This document shows positions 9,712-18,962 of a DNA stretch of 64,000 nt, one piece after another. The notes under the pieces were generated by a model. The model saw only the letters and a program-made list of their open reading frames with translations. It made no database searches and was not told the origin of the DNA. The stretch spans positions 310,001 to 374,000 of the forward strand of contig CAWFOC010000004.1 in NCBI GenBank assembly GCA_963817395.1, given 5' to 3'. This DNA comes from CAWGYQ01 sp963817395. Lineage in GTDB: Bacteria; Acidobacteriota; Vicinamibacteria; Vicinamibacterales; CAVPJW01. A program made the translations under genes and the position numbers. The stretch's first letter is position 1. Every line of letters begins with the position of its first letter.

Positions 9712-11236
9712 ACCACGATCTCTGTATCGTCGGCAGCGGCATTGCCGGGATGTTGTGTGCCGAGCGCGCGGTCGCCGGCGGACGCCGTGTGCTGATGCTC
9801 GAGCGCGGGCGGCCCTACACGCACGCCGACCGCCGACGACGCGGCGGTCATCATGATTCGCTGCCGTTCAACAGAGCCGAGCACGAGATGCCACGCGGCT
9901 CCGACGGAAGCCGCTACATCTTCGACCCGGTCTACAACCTCGGGGGCTCGACGAATCATTTCTACGGGAACATGCCCCGCATGCATCCCGCGCATTTCGA
10001 CGCCGGCGCTTTCGGCGGACGAACCCGCCGCTGGCCGATTCGATACGCGGCCCTCGAGCCGTACTATCTGGCGGCGGAACGGCGACTGCAGGTGTCCGGC
10101 AATTCGGTCAAGACGCCCTTTGCCGGGCCGCTTCGACTATCCGCTGCCACCGCATCCCGCCAGCCCGTCCGACCGCGCCTGCGAGACGATCTTCGGGACC
10201 CGCATCGGTCATGCAAGTTCCCACCGTGCGGCCGTCGAAGGCCGTGGACGGCCGGCCGGCCTGTTGCGGCAGCGACGTCTGCACGCTGTGCCCGGTGGAT
10301 TCCAAGGGCACGGCGCTCAACATGGTGTTTCCTGCCATTCGGGAGCGGGTGGAACTGAGGTCGGGACTTCTGGCCGTCGAAATCCAGGTGCGCGGGCGAC
10401 GGGTCGAAGCCGTCACCGCCATCGATCCTGACGGGGCCACGCAGCGAATCACGGCCCGCCACTTCGTGATCGCGTCGAACGGCGTGGACTCGTGCCTCCT
10501 GCTCCAGCGATCGCCCGGTGTGCCCAAGCACGAGACGCTGGGCCGCTGCTACATGGATCACGCGTCGTTCGAGTTGGCGATTTACGGTTCGGGGCTGGAT
10601 GCCAGGCCCGGCTACGGCAACAGCGCCCAGACCGGCATGATCACCTCGTTCTTCGAGAACGTCTCACCCGAGCTGCCCGTCTCGATGCTGGGCGAGATTC
10701 GGTTTTCCGACCCGGTCAACGGCAACATCGCGCGCACGGCGGTCCTCGAGGATGTCACGCGGCTGGCCATCGAGCGTCGGTACTCGCAGGCGCCCTCCTT
10801 CCGGCAGCGTTTCGAGGACATCTGGCGGTCCACGATCTATCTGAAGTTCCTGGTCGAGATTCAGCCTCTGATGGAGAACACGGTCGCGATTCGGGAAACT
10901 CTGCCAACCGGTCAGGCCGTGCCGCTCGTCACTCTCCGCCCGCCCCCCTATTTTGACCGGTGCATGAAGCACGTCATCGATTCGATCCAGACCCGGCTGC
11001 CGGAAGCCCTCATCAGGGTCGTCCGCACGCGATTGGGGGAGCAGCATTGGATGGGCTCGACTCGGATGGCCGACGATTCGCGCGAGGGCTCGGTCGATGC
11101 TGACCTTCGATATCACGGCCTGGACAACCTCTCGGTGCTCTCGGCCTCGACGTTTCCATCCTGCTCGAGCGCCAATCCAACCATGACACTGAGCGCGCTC
11201 GCGATTCGGCTGGGCGAACACCTCTCGACCACCTAA
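9708..11236 (+). CDS. GMC-family FAD-dependent oxidoreductase (two frameshifts)
   Basis: Repaired length is 508 residues. The N-terminal Rossmann motif GSGIAG binds FAD, NLGGSTNHFYGNMPRM is the GMC sugar/alcohol oxidoreductase signature region, and the C-terminus has the expected HWMGSTRM with the presumed catalytic His and SSANPTMTLSALAIRL with the Asn. Breaks near 10130 and 10205 are each mended by deleting one base, passing through all three frames (FAGP to FDYPLPPHPASPSDRA, then GTRIG to MQVPTVRPSKAVDG). A Cys-rich insert (CCGSDVCTLCPV) in the middle resembles that of gluconate or sorbitol dehydrogenase large subunits. The protein lacks its own signal and may be exported with the upstream Tat protein. 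Confidence 0.82.
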
Positions 11237-11308
11237 GCCGCGCGTCTTTCCGGCCGACCTTTCCCGCCGCTCCAACCTCTGCTAAGGTTCCGGGCGGTCC
11301 TTTCGACC

Positions 11309-12651
11309 ATGTCGTCCAATCGTGCCGCGCGTGAAACGAGCGCTCGACTGCTCCTGGCCGCTGCCCATCCTGACAGGCACGTCTTCGAGCAGGCTCTCGT
11401 TCGAGCATCGACGCCGATCGATTGGCCGTGGCTCGTCGAGCGCGCCGGTGTCCACAAGCTGGGCGCGTTGCTGGCCCGGCGGATAGCCGAGGTCGGCGGG
11501 ACGTTGAGTCTGCCCGACGTCGTCGCCGCGAAGCTCGAAACAATCCGAACGCCGCCGCGATTCGGGCGACACGCGCCCAGCGAACACTGCAAGCGGTGGC
11601 CAAGGCCTTCGCGGCCGAGAACGTCGACTTCCTGCTCGTCAAAGGGGGCGTCCTGGCGGAGCATGTTTACGGTGATCCGGCCATCCGTCCCTTCTACGAC
11701 ATCGACATCCTTGTTCGCGACGAAGCGCTGGACAAGGCGGAGCGAGCGCTCAAGTCGACAGGCCTGCTGAATGCATGTGCCACCGTGAGACACCTGCGTT
11801 CGGCGGGTGTGGCTGCCAGCGGAGAGCCCGAGTCGTTCGTCGACGAGGCGACGACCAGGGCGTTCTATCGTCGTTTCCACTTTCATCTCCCGTTCTGGGC
11901 GCCAGAGGACACCGGGATGATCCCGGTGGAGCTGCACTGGCACCTTGGCCGGCCGGGATATTTCAAGGTTGGCGCGTCTGCATTCTGGGAGTCGGCGCGC
12001 ACGCTCACTGTGGCCGGCTGCGAGGTTCGGACACTCGGCGTCGACGAGACCATTGCGCATCTGGCATCGCATGCCTTGATCGACGGCCCGCACCTCTTCA
12101 AGCTGCTGCACCTGGGCGACGTGGCCTGGAGTCTCGAGCGCTGGAGTGCGAACGTGGACGCGGACCGTCTGTCGCGCACGGCCGCGCGGCTCGGTCTGAG
12201 CGCCGATTTGTCGATGGCGGTCAGGGCCCTTCGCGTCCTGTTGCGGTTCGACGGCCCATCCGCACCGGCCGATCGCTCGTCGCCATGGCAGCGCCTGTGT
12301 TTCGGTCTGGCCACGAACGAGTGGTCCATCGTGAACTTACCGCGCTCTGGTTCCAACGTTCATCTAGTCGAAGAATTGTGGCGCGAGACCTTCTGGGACC
12401 TTGCGCGAAACCGATGGCCGACGTCCAGCTTCCGGCAGGCTGTCGACAGCGTGGCGCTTCGCATGCATCGGCGCCGCCAGTCAGGCCGTGTCCAAGGCTG
12501 GAAGGAGCGGCGGGCGTGCCTGATTCGATCATGGACCGCCTCGATCCGGACATCGTTGCGGCATTCGACGCGCTTGGCGTTCGTCCGACGAGCGCGACGG
12601 CCATCACGACGCTGCCCTCGACCGCAAACAGTCGGGCCTCATTTCGGGTGA
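11309..12651 (+). CDS. Nucleotidyltransferase-fold family protein (NTP_transf_5-like; frameshifted)
   Basis: Resembles the nucleotidyltransferase-like family found in exopolysaccharide and exosortase loci. The core is VDFLLVKGGVLAEHVYG, then IRPFYDIDILV with the paired acidic residues expected of the fold, and later PVELHWHLG. A break near 11545 separates the N-terminal helices (HKLGALLARRIAEVGG) from the core. The frame runs to 12651, overlapping the next gene by 136 bases. A one-base insertion in the tail would instead end the gene at the TGA 12521-12523, which fits the error pattern seen elsewhere. The substrate is unknown. It heads a run of cell-surface genes. Confidence 0.65.
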
Positions 12652-14189
12652 CTCTGGCCGACGGCGGGCGCGCCAAGGCGGTCCTGGTGGAATCGGCCGA
12701 TCGGGCCCGCGCGATCGCCCAGATTCTCGACCTGCTTCGCCATCGCCACCTCGCCCGCGTCCTCGCGCGGCATGGTCGGGCCCTGGTCACCGAGTGGATT
12801 GACGGCACGCCACTTCTCGCCGCGAGTCACGCCGTGCTCGAGGACTGCGGCGCGATTCTGGGCTCGATCCACGCGGTGCGCCTGCCGCCGGGCCTGCCTC
12901 TCGAACCGTGCCGCTACGGCGAGGCGTCGAGCGCCGTCGGGCGCGCCAAGCTCGACGAAGTCGTGCGGGCGGGAGTTCTCGACGCCGCAACCGCCCGAGC
13001 GGCCCTGCAGATGGCCGAGGAGGCAGCGCCCCGAAGCGCCGAAACCGGGTTCGCGCATCGCGACTTCTGCCCCGATAACCTGGTGGTGGACGAACGCGGC
13101 CTCGTTCACGTCGTCGACAACGAAAGCCTGTCGTGCGACGCGCTCGACTACGATCTCGCGCGCTGGTGGTACCGCTGGCCGCTCTCCACCGCCGAGCGGG
13201 ACAGTTTTCTCAAAGGGTACGCACGCTACCGCAGCCCCTCCGCCTTCAGGCGCCACTTTGCGTTCTGGATGGTGCACGCGCTGGTGGACTCGGCGCTCTT
13301 TCGGCTGCGCAACGGCACCGGGCACGAGGGCGTGCCCTCGGCCGCGATCGGCGAGCTCGTGCGCGGCGCCCCGATCGGCAGTCCGCGGACCCCGGCGGCC
13401 GTTCCTGTCACTCGCCGCGTATTCTTCGCTTCCGATTTGCACCTGGGCGTGCCCGGCCAGCTGACCTCGCTCGATCGCGAGAGACAGCTGGTCGCGTGGC
13501 TCGACCTCGTCGAGCGCGAGGCGAGCGATCTCTTTCTGCTGGGCGACCTGTTTGATTTCTGGTTCGAGTACAAGACCGTCGTTCCGCGAGGTCACACGCG
13601 CGTGCTGGGGCGTCTGGCGGGGCTTGCCGACGCCGGCGTTCAGGTGCACATCTTCGCGGGCAATCACGATCGGTGGCTCGGCGACTATCTCACCACCGAG
13701 ATGCGTGCGCGGATCTACCGGGAGCCCCAGGTGATGCGTCTGTACGGCCGAACGTTCTATCTGGCTCACGGCGCTCCAGACGATCGCCAGACGGCCAGGG
13801 AGCGGCTTGCCGGCAGCTCGCTGGCCCGTCACGCGCTGGCCGCGCTTCATCCCGACCTGGGTATCTCGATTGCGCGTGCGCTCTCGGCGCGGAGTCGGGC
13901 GGCAAAAAGCCAGACACGCGCGAGCGGTGCCACCGTCCGGAAGTCTCCACAGAATCCGCCCGCTCGAAAGGGCGAGGCGGACGACGCGGACGCGGTCCTG
14001 CTTTCGCAAGCCCATCGCATCCGGCTGCTCTATCCCGACGTGGAGTTCATCGTTCTCGGCCACCGCCACCGGCCCGAGCTCGTGCAGTTCGCCGAAGGTG
14101 CCTGGTGCGTGGATGTCGGCGATTGGCTGTCTCACCGCTCGTATGCGGTCTTCGACGGCGTGACGATCGAGCTCTGCGAATTTCGATAG
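12516..14189 (+). CDS. Fusion of aminoglycoside-phosphotransferase-like kinase and LpxH-type UDP-2,3-diacylglucosamine diphosphatase
   Basis: A single 557-residue frame. Residues about 20-290 form an APH/choline-kinase-like domain with the catalytic loop FAHRDFCPDNLVVD and metal-binding VDNE. Residues about 305-557 form a calcineurin-type metallophosphatase close to LpxH: FFASDLHLG, LLGDLFDFWFEYK, GNHD, YLAHG and VLGHRHRP supply the metal ligands. LpxH hydrolyses UDP-2,3-diacylglucosamine to lipid X in lipid A synthesis. No stop codon exists in any forward frame between 13261 and 13461, across the linker, so the fusion is not the trivial product of a hidden stop. GTG 12516 has GGAG upstream; ATG 12531 is an alternative. 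The kinase substrate is unknown. Confidence 0.8.
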   Translation: MPDSIMDRLDPDIVAAFDALGVRPTSATAITTLPSTANSRASFRVTLADGGRAKAVLVESADRARAIAQILDLLRHRHLARVLARHGRALVTEWIDGTPLLAASHAVLEDCGAILGSIHAVRLPPGLPLEPCRYGEASSAVGRAKLDEVVRAGVLDAATARAALQMAEEAAPRSAETGFAHRDFCPDNLVVDERGLVHVVDNESLSCDALDYDLARWWYRWPLSTAERDSFLKGYARYRSPSAFRRHFAFWMVHALVDSALFRLRNGTGHEGVPSAAIGELVRGAPIGSPRTPAAVPVTRRVFFASDLHLGVPGQLTSLDRERQLVAWLDLVEREASDLFLLGDLFDFWFEYKTVVPRGHTRVLGRLAGLADAGVQVHIFAGNHDRWLGDYLTTEMRARIYREPQVMRLYGRTFYLAHGAPDDRQTARERLAGSSLARHALAALHPDLGISIARALSARSRAAKSQTRASGATVRKSPQNPPARKGEADDADAVLLSQAHRIRLLYPDVEFIVLGHRHRPELVQFAEGAWCVDVGDWLSHRSYAVFDGVTIELCEFR

Positions 14190-14193
14190 CGCG

Positions 14194-15419
14194 CTACAAC
14201 CCCGTTCGTGCCTTCGCCGACGCGTCTCGAGCCGCGGCGAACGTTGCGCACGCGTCTTCAATCAGCCGCGCCATGCGAGCGCCGGAGCGTTCCCACGTAT
14301 ATTTCGCCGCCACGAGCGCACGTCCGTTGGCGGACAGCCGAGCCGTCAGCGCGGGATCGTTCAGGAGCCGGTGAATCTGCGCGGCCAGCTCAGCGGGCGT
14401 GTCACCCAGGAGCACGTCGGTGTCATTCGTGACCGCCAAACCTTCCACGGCCTTCGTGGTGGCGACGACGGGAGTGCCCGACGCCAGGGCCTCGACAATC
14501 TTGACGCGCGTGCCGCCACCCGTCCGGAGCGGGACGATGCAGGCGGCGGCGCGAGTGAGCACGGGCCCGACATCATCGAGATAGCCCGTGAAGGTGACCT
14601 GCGGTGCGGGGGGCAACATGTCCACCTGGACGCCCTCCGTCGCGCCGGTGACGACGAACGTCGCTCGAGGCCGATCCCTGAGAACCAGGGGCCAGACTTC
14701 ACCGAGAAACCACCGAACGGCGTCGAAGTTCGCGGAATAGGTCAGTGCGCCTGTATAGATCAGTGTGTCTCGGTCGACATCGCGGGGCTGCCGTTCGTCG
14801 CTGCAGATCGGCGCCATTGGGCACGACCGCGAGACGATTCGGCGGGCATCCCAGCTCGACGAGTTGATCGCGCTCGAGTTCGGAGACGACGCTGGTGCGA
14901 TCTGCTGTGAGCACGAGGCGGCGGACGAAGCGGCTGAACTTCCACCAGGTGAGTGCCGCGACGCGCCCGTGGCATCAGCCGGCGCTCGTGGAGAAACCGC
15001 TCGCGGAGCACCGTGATCTCCGGGTCGTCGAAGATCCGACGGAATCTGATGGCGGTTGAGCAGATACAGCGACGCGCCGGGCTCGAAGGCCACGACCGCC
15101 TCGTGATCCGGCAGCATCGCATCCACCAGGCCTGCATTTCAGAACTGTAGCCCGCGCGGAACGAGCGCGGCCACGAGGAGAGAAAGGCCATGGCCGGCAG
15201 CTGCTGCGGCGCTTTGGACGGATTGCCACCGACGACGCCGCCGATCCGGCAGAACGGTGCGAGCCCTCCGGCTCCTCGCTCGGCCTCTCCGGGCTCGGCA
15301 AAGCTCAGCAGCGTGATCGAATGCCGGGACGCGAGCTCACGGATGAGCGAAAACGCGCGGCGCTTGCTGCCGTTGTCGGGAGGATAGGGAAACCATGACG
15401 AGACACACAGCACGCGCAT
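14194..15419 (-). CDS. GT4-type glycosyltransferase (about four frameshifts)
   Basis: The start MRVLCVSSWFPYPPDNGSKR is typical of exopolysaccharide GT4 enzymes (including exosortase-associated sugar transferases). The remaining domain pieces appear in order but in changing frames: LERDQLVELGCPPNRLAVVP, then TLIYTGALTYSANFDAVRWF, GTRVKIVEALASGTPVVATT and the final helical segment. About 407 residues would result from repairing the breaks near 15125, 15060, 14940 and 14830. The acceptor-side Rossmann domain is thus recoverable only approximately. It is read with the ABC exporter gene upstream (7-base gap). Confidence 0.65.
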
Positions 15420-15426
15420 GGGGTCG

Positions 15427-17253
15427 TCAGCGATACGAACGCGCCTGGGTCTCGAAGAGCTCCGCGTAGAAGCCGTGCTTCCGGAGCAGCGCCTCGTGCG
15501 TGCCGCTTTCAACGATGCGGCCGTCGGAGAGGAAGTAGATGCAGTCGGCCAGACGAACGGTGGAGAGCCGATGGCTGATGAGAATGGCGGTCCGGCCGCG
15601 GGTGAGCTCGTGGAAGGCGCGAAAGACCTCCTGCTCGGCCCTCGGGTCCAGGGCGCTCGTCGGCTCATCGAGCGCGACGATCGGCGCTTCCCGGAAAAAT
15701 GCGCGCGCGAGAGCCACTTTCTGCCACTCGCCGAGGCTGAGCTCCACGCCATCCTCGAACCAGCGGCCAAGCATGGTTTCGTAGCCCTTCGGGAGGGCCT
15801 CGATGATGCGGTCGGCTCCTGACTTGGCCGCCGCGGCGAGTATCTCTTCCGGGCCGCTCTCACCCGACAGACGCCCGAGCGTAATGTTCTCCCGGGCCGT
15901 GAGCTGGTAGCGCACGAAGTCCTGAAACGTCACGCTGACCGCGCGGCGCAGGTCGGCGAGCGCGAACTCGCGAAGGTCGATCCCGTCGATCGAAATGCGG
16001 CCGGACGTGGGATCGTAGAAACGACAGAGCAGCTTGACGAGCGTCGTCTTGCCCGCGCCATTCTCCCCGACGAACGCGACGTGCTCGCCCGGACGGATCG
16101 TGATGGTGAGATCATGGAGCACCGGGCGCTCGGTGTCCGGATAGGAGAAGCTGACGCCTTCGAACGCGATGCCGCGTACGATCGGCTGCGGCACATGTCG
16201 TGGTCGTGGCGGATCTACGATCCGTGGCTCGACGTCGAGCAGGTCGTGGAGGCTCGAGAGGAACAGACTCTGCTGATGGAGCTCGGACAAGCCGCGCAGC
16301 GTCTCGGTGAGCGCGTGCAAGCCGCGCTGCACCGCATAGAAGAACATGATGAAGGCACCGATGGAGATGGCACCGTAGATCGCCTGGTACCCCATCGCGG
16401 CGAACAGCCCGAACACGACCAGCGCCCCGGTGATTTCGCCGACCCCGACGTCCATGACCCGGCGGCGCATCAACCGTGTCTTGTCCTTGCGCAGATCCTC
16501 GCGAACCTTCCGGGACCTGCCAAGGAAGTGATCGCCGAGACCAAAGAGGCGCACCTCCTTCGCGTGCACGTCGCGCGTCAGGATGGCCGAAAAATAGGCG
16601 GCCAGCCGTTCGGCATGCGTGTGGCCTCGTTGCCACTCGAAGAGCCGCCTCGCATGCCGCATCTGGATGAAAAGGCCGGGGATCGCCGCGACCAGCATGA
16701 TGACCCCCAGCCCCCAGTGGTACGTCAGGAGCAGACCGACCATCACGATGACCGAGATGGCCGACCGGACGACACCCATCAGGAGGTTCAGCACCTGCGT
16801 GGGTCTGAACGGCGCATCGTCCTGCGCGCGGTGCAGCGCGTCGTAGTAGGTGGCGTCTTCGTAGTGCGCCAGATCCACTTGCACCGACTTCGCCTGCAGC
16901 AGATCGTGAATGTGATCCGTGACCAGCAGGCTCTGTGCGTCGCGCACCATCGTGGCCAGTGCGTTCGTCAGGCTCTGGATGATTGCGACGCCGCCAGCCA
17001 GGGCAATGAGCACGAGAAGCCCGTCGACCACGACGCCCTTGTCTTCGGCGCCGGCTCCCTGCACCACCTGATCGACCACCAGCTTGAGGAGATACAGCGT
17101 GATGAGCGGCAGCACGCCTTGGACAATTACCAGCAGCGAGGCGGCGATCGTGTGGCCGGGGGAGCAGCGCCACACCAGGATGAGCGCCCGCCGCACATGC
17201 CCAAGCTGCCAGCGCCACTGCCGAAGCGCCGTGTCGCGCGGGCCGTCAGACAC
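15427..17253 (-). CDS. ABC exporter, fused permease-ATPase (type I exporter)
   Basis: About 608 residues from the GTG at 17253. The N-terminal part has about six membrane helices (ILVWRCSPGHTIAASLLVIV onward), and the C-terminal ATPase has Walker A GENGAGKTT, signature LSLGEWQK, Walker B IVALDEPTSALD and the switch histidine in LISHRLST. The LSLGEWQK signature and the topology resemble peptide/lipid exporters of the NisT/MsbA kind. In this locus it may export a polysaccharide precursor or lipid, which is inference. It overlaps the sugar-transferase frame upstream; that frame probably ends at 17246. Confidence 0.87.
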   Translation of the reverse strand: MSDGPRDTALRQWRWQLGHVRRALILVWRCSPGHTIAASLLVIVQGVLPLITLYLLKLVVDQVVQGAGAEDKGVVVDGLLVLIALAGGVAIIQSLTNALATMVRDAQSLLVTDHIHDLLQAKSVQVDLAHYEDATYYDALHRAQDDAPFRPTQVLNLLMGVVRSAISVIVMVGLLLTYHWGLGVIMLVAAIPGLFIQMRHARRLFEWQRGHTHAERLAAYFSAILTRDVHAKEVRLFGLGDHFLGRSRKVREDLRKDKTRLMRRRVMDVGVGEITGALVVFGLFAAMGYQAIYGAISIGAFIMFFYAVQRGLHALTETLRGLSELHQQSLFLSSLHDLLDVEPRIVDPPRPRHVPQPIVRGIAFEGVSFSYPDTERPVLHDLTITIRPGEHVAFVGENGAGKTTLVKLLCRFYDPTSGRISIDGIDLREFALADLRRAVSVTFQDFVRYQLTARENITLGRLSGESGPEEILAAAAKSGADRIIEALPKGYETMLGRWFEDGVELSLGEWQKVALARAFFREAPIVALDEPTSALDPRAEQEVFRAFHELTRGRTAILISHRLSTVRLADCIYFLSDGRIVESGTHEALLRKHGFYAELFETQARSYR

Positions 17254-17867
17254 TGGTACGCCCCTTCGGCCTTGAGCACCTTGAGAGGCGTGCGGGCGAG
17301 GATCGAGAGGTCGAGCCTGAGGCTCCACTGCTCGATGTAGAGAATGTCGAGTTCGAGCCGTTGCGCGAACGAAACGTTCTGCCGGCCCGAAACCTGCCAG
17401 AGGCCCGTCAGCCCGGGTTTCACGGACAGCAGCCGGCTGCCGAAAATGCCGTACCGCCGCAGCTCCTCGGGTGAGATCATGCGCGGGCCGACGAGCGACA
17501 TGTCGCCGCGAAGCACGTTGATGAGCTGCGGCAACTCGTCGAGGCTGTACTTGCGAAGCACGCGACCCAACCGGGTGACTCGGGGATCCTGTACCAGCTT
17601 GTATGAGGCCTCGAAGCGCTGCCGCAGATCGGCGTCATCGGCCATCACGCGGTCGGCGTCGGCAATCATGGTCCGGAACTTCAGGGCGTCGAACTCGCGC
17701 CTTCCCACGCCGAGCACACGCCGCCGGAAGAATACGGGCCCCGGGCTGCTACACTTGACGGCCAGCGCGACGGCGGCGAAGAGTGGTGACAGGACCACGA
17801 TCGCCGTGGCCGCCAGGAGAATGTCGAGGACGACTTTGATCCTTCGGGCGATGTCTGCTGTGCGCAT
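17127..17867 (-). CDS. Initiating sugar transferase (WcaJ/undecaprenyl-phosphate sugar-phosphotransferase type)
   Basis: Monotopic polyprenyl-phosphate hexose-1-phosphate transferase. It has one N-terminal hydrophobic segment (VVLDILLAATAIVVLSPLF) and the family motifs DALKFRTM, YSLDELPQLINVLRGDMSLV and LTGLWQVSGR. The catalytic core is short (WbaP/WcaJ C-domain alone). The frame continues to 17127 with a scrambled tail overlapping the ABC gene. Removing one base from the C4 run 17261-17264 ends the protein as KAEGRTSV at 17246, overlapping the ABC start by eight bases. ATG at 17867 is preferred over TTG at 17888. It would start assembly of the lipid-linked repeat unit. Confidence 0.88.
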   Translation of the reverse strand: MRTADIARRIKVVLDILLAATAIVVLSPLFAAVALAVKCSSPGPVFFRRRVLGVGRREFDALKFRTMIADADRVMADDADLRQRFEASYKLVQDPRVTRLGRVLRKYSLDELPQLINVLRGDMSLVGPRMISPEELRRYGIFGSRLLSVKPGLTGLWQVSGRQNVSFAQRLELDILYIEQWSLRLDLSILARTPLKVLKAEGAYQCLTARATRRFGSGAGSLGMCGGRSSWCGAAPPATRSPPRCW

Positions 17868-17960
17868 CTGTACGGGAATCGGCGCCAAACCACGGACCCA
17901 ACATAAGATTACAACATCCCCCGCGCCCGCCTCAGGCCGCCGGGTGGCGCACGGGACACT

Positions 17961-18962
17961 GTGATCGTTTCACGTACCCCGCTTCGAGTGAGCTTCGTCG
18001 GCGGTGGCTCGGACTTTCCGGAGTATTTCCGGCGCCAGCCGGGTGCCGTGGCCTCGATTGCCATCGACAAGTACCTCTTCGTGACGGTCAATCGCCGATT
18101 CGACGACCACATCCGAGTGTCCTATACGAGAACAGAGAACGTGGCCTGCCTGGACGACCTTCAGCACGATCTGATTCGCGAGGCGCTGCGCCTCTGCGGG
18201 TGCGAGCGCGGGATCGAGGTGACGACGATCGGTGACCTGCCTGCCGGCGCCGGATTGGGCTCGTCTTCGAGTCTCGCCGTCGGGTTGCTCAATGCCTGCA
18301 TCGCGCTCCAAGGTCGGCGCGCTTCGCCGGCCGAACTGGCCGAGCTGGCCTGCTGCCTGGAAATCGAACGGTTGGGCCGCCCGATTGGCAGGCAGGATCA
18401 ATATGCCGCCGCGTTCGGTGGGTTCAATGTCATCGGTTTCAAGCCTGATGCGAGCGTTGACGTGCGGGCGATTCGCTGCGGCCGGGCGGCGAGAGATCAG
18501 CTGCTCGAGTGCCTCCTGCTGTTTTATACCGGTACACCCAAGGAAAGCCGTGTGACCCTCGTCGAGGTGGCACACAATATCCAACATCAGACCGAGACAC
18601 GTGCGGCGCTGACCGACCTGGTGGCCCTGGTGCCTGTCTTCGAAGATTGCCTGTCCCGCCACGACCTCTCCGAGATTGGTTCGATCCTGGATCGCGCCTG
18701 GAACCTGAAGAAATCGATGGCGTCGCAGGTGAGCACGCCGACAGTGGATCGTTGCTACGGGCGCGCGCGCGAGGTCGGAGCCGAAGGCGGCAAGCTGCTG
18801 GGGGCGGGTGGAGGAGGTTGCCTGCTCCTGTACGCCGCCTCGGAGGCGACGCGCCTCCGGGTCCGCGAAGCCATGACGCACGAAGGATTGCAGGAAATCC
18901 GCTTTCGAGGCGCACCGTCGGGCAGCGCGATTGTGTACGACGGGCAAGACGAGGCCGGCTAG
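17961..18962 (+). CDS. hddA: GHMP kinase, D-glycero-alpha-D-manno-heptose 7-phosphate kinase type
   Basis: A 333-residue GHMP kinase beginning IVSRTPLRVSFVGGGSDFPE, as HddA and related sugar kinases do, with the phosphate-binding loop LPAGAGLGSSSSLAVG and motif 3 KLLGAGGGGCLLL. HddA makes heptose 1,7-bisphosphate for GDP-heptose in S-layer or LPS glycans; the sugar specificity here rests on N-terminal similarity and neighbours. Start GTG 17961. The stop TAG (18960-18962) shares the palindrome CTAG with the stop of the convergent glycosyltransferase. Confidence 0.75.
   Translation: MIVSRTPLRVSFVGGGSDFPEYFRRQPGAVASIAIDKYLFVTVNRRFDDHIRVSYTRTENVACLDDLQHDLIREALRLCGCERGIEVTTIGDLPAGAGLGSSSSLAVGLLNACIALQGRRASPAELAELACCLEIERLGRPIGRQDQYAAAFGGFNVIGFKPDASVDVRAIRCGRAARDQLLECLLLFYTGTPKESRVTLVEVAHNIQHQTETRAALTDLVALVPVFEDCLSRHDLSEIGSILDRAWNLKKSMASQVSTPTVDRCYGRAREVGAEGGKLLGAGGGGCLLLYAASEATRLRVREAMTHEGLQEIRFRGAPSGSAIVYDGQDEAG

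Noticed and set aside
17127..17246. The last 40 residues of the sugar transferase frame
   Set aside because: They are Arg/Ser/Gly-rich, overlap the ABC exporter and vanish when one base is removed from the C4 run at 17261-17264.
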